A stretch of 25,735 nucleotides of DNA. It comes from CAZILN01 sp964540005 (GTDB lineage: Bacteria > Bacteroidota > Bacteroidia > Bacteroidales > SM23-62). Where the stretch lies: NCBI GenBank assembly GCA_964540005.1, contig CAZILN010000221.1, forward strand, positions 1-25,735, read 5' to 3'. The notes under the pieces are model-generated. The model saw only the letters and a list, made by a program, of their open reading frames with translations, was not told the DNA's origin and ran no database searches. Below, in pieces: positions 22,616 through 25,735 of this stretch (its first letter is position 1; each line of letters opens with the position of its first letter). The position numbers were made by a program, and so were the translations under genes.

Positions 22616-23758
22616 ATGAAACCAAAACTACATGCTAAATTACTGATCCCGTTGATGATAGTCCCATTTATGCTTCTCCGGCCTGACACTGCTGACGCAC
22701 AGGAAGGACAGGTGCTGCTGAAAGATACCTTCAAGGATCACTTCTTAATAGGTGCAGCACTGCACCGTTGGGAGATTACCGGCAGGGACAATGAATCTCT
22801 TGCCCTGGTTAAAAAGCATTTCAACTCCATCAGTCCGGGTAACGCAATGAAATGGGGCCCTATACACCCCAAACCCGGGTATTACGATTTTAAACTAGCC
22901 GACCAATTCGTGGAACTGGGAGAGCAAAACGATATGCACATGCTCTGCCATGTGCTCATCTGGCATGCACAGACACCCAGGTGGGTTTTCCAGGATGAAT
23001 CAGGGGAGGCAGCCAGCAGGGACACCCTGCTTCAGCGAATGCAGGATCATATTTCCACCGTGATGGGAAGATATAAGGACCACATCGATTGCTGGGATGT
23101 GGTGAATGAGGCTGTTGAAGAAGACGGATCGATGCGCAAGACCAAATGGTCAGAGATCATCGGGGATGATTTTGTGCAGAAAGCCTTTGAATTTGCCCGG
23201 GAAGCGGATCCTGATGCCATACTGATCTATAATGATTATAACCTCTACAAACCCGAAAAGAGAGATGGTGTGGTCAGGCTGATCAAAGGACTGCAGGAAA
23301 AAGGCATAAAGGTTGACGCCATCGGCTTGCAGGGTCACTGGGACCTGTATGAACCTGATATTGAAGATCTTGAAGCTAGCATCATTGCTTTTTCCGAACT
23401 GGGATGCGATGTCATGATCACAGAGCTGGATGTTTCTGCCCTGCCTCTGCCATGGGGATTTTCAGGTGCTGAAATCTCGACCAATTTTGAACTGAGGGAC
23501 AGCCTGAATCCATATCCTGATGGATTACCCGATTCAATGCAGGCGGTGCTTGCTGAAAGGTACGCGGACCTGTTCAGGATCTTTGTCCGGCACAGTGACA
23601 AAATAAGCCGGGTCACGTTCTGGGGAGTACACGACGGGGGGTCCTGGAAAAATAATTTTCCCGTTCGCGGGAGAACAGACTATCCCCTTCTCTTCGACCG
23701 CAGTTTCCAGCCCAAGCCCTGTTTTGATGCCGTAATTAAAGTAGTATCAGGAGGTTAA
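22616..23758 (+). CDS. GH10 endo-beta-1,4-xylanase
   Basis: This 380-residue secreted family GH10 enzyme cleaves the xylan backbone. A signal peptide (about residues 1-29, ending ADAQ) precedes a single catalytic domain. Landmarks are NAMKWGPIHP (76-85), the WHAQTP strand (116-121), acid/base Glu165 in DVVNEAV, NDYN (206-209) and nucleophile Glu270 in ITELDVS. All catalytic residues are intact; no binding module is seen. The next gene, 46 nt downstream, is a GH115 alpha-glucuronidase, so the two are probably one operon for 4-O-methyl-glucuronoxylan. No promoter element was recognised in the 96-bp gap upstream. Confidence 0.94.
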   Translation: MKPKLHAKLLIPLMIVPFMLLRPDTADAQEGQVLLKDTFKDHFLIGAALHRWEITGRDNESLALVKKHFNSISPGNAMKWGPIHPKPGYYDFKLADQFVELGEQNDMHMLCHVLIWHAQTPRWVFQDESGEAASRDTLLQRMQDHISTVMGRYKDHIDCWDVVNEAVEEDGSMRKTKWSEIIGDDFVQKAFEFAREADPDAILIYNDYNLYKPEKRDGVVRLIKGLQEKGIKVDAIGLQGHWDLYEPDIEDLEASIIAFSELGCDVMITELDVSALPLPWGFSGAEISTNFELRDSLNPYPDGLPDSMQAVLAERYADLFRIFVRHSDKISRVTFWGVHDGGSWKNNFPVRGRTDYPLLFDRSFQPKPCFDAVIKVVSGG

Positions 23759-23804
23759 ATTTCCATTAACCAGTCTATAATTACAATAAACAGTTCCGCA
23801 GATC

Positions 23805-25735
23805 ATGATTTATTTACAAGAAAATTATTCCTTTAGGCTCCGCCTTCCCCTTACTGCTGCCTTATTAATAGCTGCATCCTTATCGGTGGATGTCTCTGCC
23901 GTTTATACCAGTTCATATGTATCAGAGAATTATGCTCCCGGAAGATTTCTGCTAAGCTCCTCCGGAAGCTCTTCACCATTATATGCCAGCAATGAAGACT
24001 ATCCCGGTGTGCTGCGGGTACTGAAACTTTTTCAGGGTGATATTGAAATGGTTACCGGGACAGCACCTGAAATAGTAATGGATTCCCGGCCTGTTTCCGG
24101 GACAGCTGTTATTGCAGGCACAATAGGAAAAAACCAGCTGATTGATCAGCTGATCATGGAAGGGAAACTCGATATTACAGGCATTGCCGGTAAACGGGAA
24201 ACTTTTCTGATCCAGGTAATAGACCATCCCCTGAACGGTGTTGAGAATGCCCTTGTTATTACCGGAAGCGATAAGCGGGGTACCATCTACGGGATGTTTG
24301 ATGTATCAGCACAGATAGGGGTCTCACCACTGTACTGGTGGGCCGATGTGCCCGTAAAGAAAAAAGAAGAGGTTTATATCCTCCCCGGCCGGCATACCCT
24401 TGGGGAACCTGCAGTTGAATACAGGGGAATATTCATAAATGATGAAGCTCCTGCACTGGCAGGATGGGTTTTTGAAACATACGGGGGCTTTAACCACCAG
24501 TTCTATGATCATGTTTTTGAGTTAATTCTGCGAATGAAAGGTAATTACCTCTGGCCGGCCATGTGGGGAAGGGCCTTTTATGATGACGATCCTGAAAATC
24601 CCGTTCTGGCCAATGAATATGGGATTGTGATCGGGTCCTCCCATCATGAACCCCTGATGCGTGCCCATGATGAGTGGAGACGCTATGGAGAGGGCCCCTG
24701 GGACTATGAAAAAAACGAGGATAAGCTGAGAGCTTTCTGGAAAGAAGGCATAGAGCGCATGGGAAACAATGAGAGCGTAATAAACATAGGAATGAGGGGT
24801 GACGGAGACGAAGCCATGACGGAAGGGACCGCTATATCCCTGCTGGAGAAAATAGTCCGGGACCAGCGTAAGATCATCTCCGAGCTTACAGGAAAAGAGG
24901 CATCTGATGTACTTCAAATGTGGGCCCTCTATAAAGAAGTGCAGGACTATTATGACAAGGGTATGCGGGTACCGGAGGATGTGATCCTCCTGCTCTGCGA
25001 CGATAACTGGGGTAACATCAGGAAACTCCCCCACCTTGACAGCACCAACAGGTCAGGGGGGTACGGAATATATTATCATTTTGATTATGTAGGCGGACCA
25101 AGAAACTATAAATGGCTGAATACCACTCAGATCGAACGAGTCTGGGAACAGATGCACATGGCCTGGGAATACGGTGTGGATCGCCTGTGGGTCGTCAATG
25201 TGGGTGATATCAAGCCCATGGAATTCCCTATTGAGTTCTTCCTTGATTATGCCTGGGATCCTGGGAAATGGCCGGCAGAGCGCCTGCCGGAATATTACAC
25301 ACAATGGGCGGAGCAACAATTCGGACCGGAGTATGCTGATGATATTGGCAATATAATTGCCGGCTACACCAAGTATAATTCGATAAGAAAGCCTGAAATG
25401 ATCTCCCCGCAGACATACAGTCTTGTGAATTACCGGGAGTCGGAACGTATTGTGGACCGGTACAGGCAGCTTGCTTCACAATCGGAATTTATATACTCAA
25501 AATTACTGGCTGAATACAGGGACGCATACTACCAGCTTGCACATTTCCCGGTGATAGCCTGCTCCAACCTCAATGAACTGTATGCGGCAGCAGGAATGAA
25601 TAATCTGTATGCCGGGCAGAAAAGGGCAGCTACCAATCTGTTCGCCGAAAAGGTAAGGGAATTGTTTGACAGGGATTCTCTTCTGGCAGAATACTATCAT
25701 ACTGAACTGGCAGATGGAAAATGGAACCACATGAT
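23805..25735 (+). CDS. GH115 alpha-glucuronidase, 3' end beyond window
   Basis: The frame is open from the ATG at 23805 to the window edge: 643 codons, with no stop. A signal peptide (about residues 10-30, LPLTAALLIAASLSVDVSA) leads into the GH115 region. Recognisable blocks are WWADVPVKKKEEVYI, EYRGIFINDEAPALAGW, LRMKGNYLWPAMWGRAFYDDDPENP, VIGSSHHEPLMRAHDEWRRYG, NIGMRGDGDEAMT, DNWGNIRKLP and HFDYVGGPRNYKWLNTTQ. The family removes (4-O-methyl-)glucuronic acid from internal and terminal xylan units, suiting its pairing with the GH10 gene upstream. Members are usually 800-1000 residues, so roughly 200-350 C-terminal residues are missing; this is window truncation, not gene decay. Confidence 0.92.
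   Translation, partial: MIYLQENYSFRLRLPLTAALLIAASLSVDVSAVYTSSYVSENYAPGRFLLSSSGSSSPLYASNEDYPGVLRVLKLFQGDIEMVTGTAPEIVMDSRPVSGTAVIAGTIGKNQLIDQLIMEGKLDITGIAGKRETFLIQVIDHPLNGVENALVITGSDKRGTIYGMFDVSAQIGVSPLYWWADVPVKKKEEVYILPGRHTLGEPAVEYRGIFINDEAPALAGWVFETYGGFNHQFYDHVFELILRMKGNYLWPAMWGRAFYDDDPENPVLANEYGIVIGSSHHEPLMRAHDEWRRYGEGPWDYEKNEDKLRAFWKEGIERMGNNESVINIGMRGDGDEAMTEGTAISLLEKIVRDQRKIISELTGKEASDVLQMWALYKEVQDYYDKGMRVPEDVILLLCDDNWGNIRKLPHLDSTNRSGGYGIYYHFDYVGGPRNYKWLNTTQIERVWEQMHMAWEYGVDRLWVVNVGDIKPMEFPIEFFLDYAWDPGKWPAERLPEYYTQWAEQQFGPEYADDIGNIIAGYTKYNSIRKPEMISPQTYSLVNYRESERIVDRYRQLASQSEFIYSKLLAEYRDAYYQLAHFPVIACSNLNELYAAAGMNNLYAGQKRAATNLFAEKVRELFDRDSLLAEYYHTELADGKWNHM

Noticed and set aside
1..25735. 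CRISPR arrays, tRNA or rRNA genes
   Set aside because: No regularly spaced repeats or cloverleaf/rRNA-like segments were found on reading through the window.

Overview
The window reads as chromosomal DNA of a polysaccharide-degrading member of the Bacteroidota. Pointers are many lipoprotein signals ending in Cys, a PF19313 (DUF5916) outer-membrane protein, an S1 sulfatase, a DUF6249-type small membrane protein, families GH10, GH26, GH106 and GH115, and one good match to the Bacteroidota promoter consensus (TTG-N20-TAACTTTG). No rRNA, tRNA or CRISPR array is seen. The species cannot be named from this sequence.

Region 1 (1-2787) is a run of four integron gene cassettes separated by five attC-like sites. 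All cassette genes read left to right. For each complete cassette, the bases at its 5' end are the reverse complement of the R'' box of its own attC (11/11, 8/10, 9/9 and 9/9 bases), as expected for a cassette excised and inserted as a circle. Cargo is an isoprenylcysteine-methyltransferase-like membrane protein, two small unrecognised lipoproteins, and a nucleotidyltransferase/HEPN (toxin-antitoxin-like) pair. No integrase lies in the window. Positions 2788-3156 hold only what looks like decayed sequence.

Region 2 (3157-11600) is a carbohydrate locus: a Tat-exported Gfo/Idh/MocA oxidoreductase, a divergent lipoprotein sulfatase, and a minus-strand operon of a DUF5916 beta-barrel protein, a sialidase-like BNR lipoprotein and a sodium:solute symporter. 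The target glycan is unknown.

Region 3 (11767-13166) has a small membrane protein and a second nucleotidyltransferase/HEPN module: an XRE-MNT fusion (MntA type) overlapping a canonical HepT, preceded by a perfect 12-bp inverted repeat that is probably its operator.

Region 4 (13189-18189) looks like an amino-sugar or hexose utilisation locus: a minus-strand ROK kinase, MFS transporter and UPF0309 SIS-domain operon, divergent from a plus-strand nagB and GH26 operon with a recognisable promoter.

Region 5 (18196-25735) is plant-type hemicellulose/pectin degradation: a GH106 alpha-L-rhamnosidase with an upstream unrecognised lipoprotein on the minus strand, then a plus-strand GH10 endoxylanase and GH115 alpha-glucuronidase, which fit together for glucuronoxylan breakdown. 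The GH115 gene runs off the right edge. No SusC/SusD pair is present, so uptake across the outer membrane must be encoded elsewhere.
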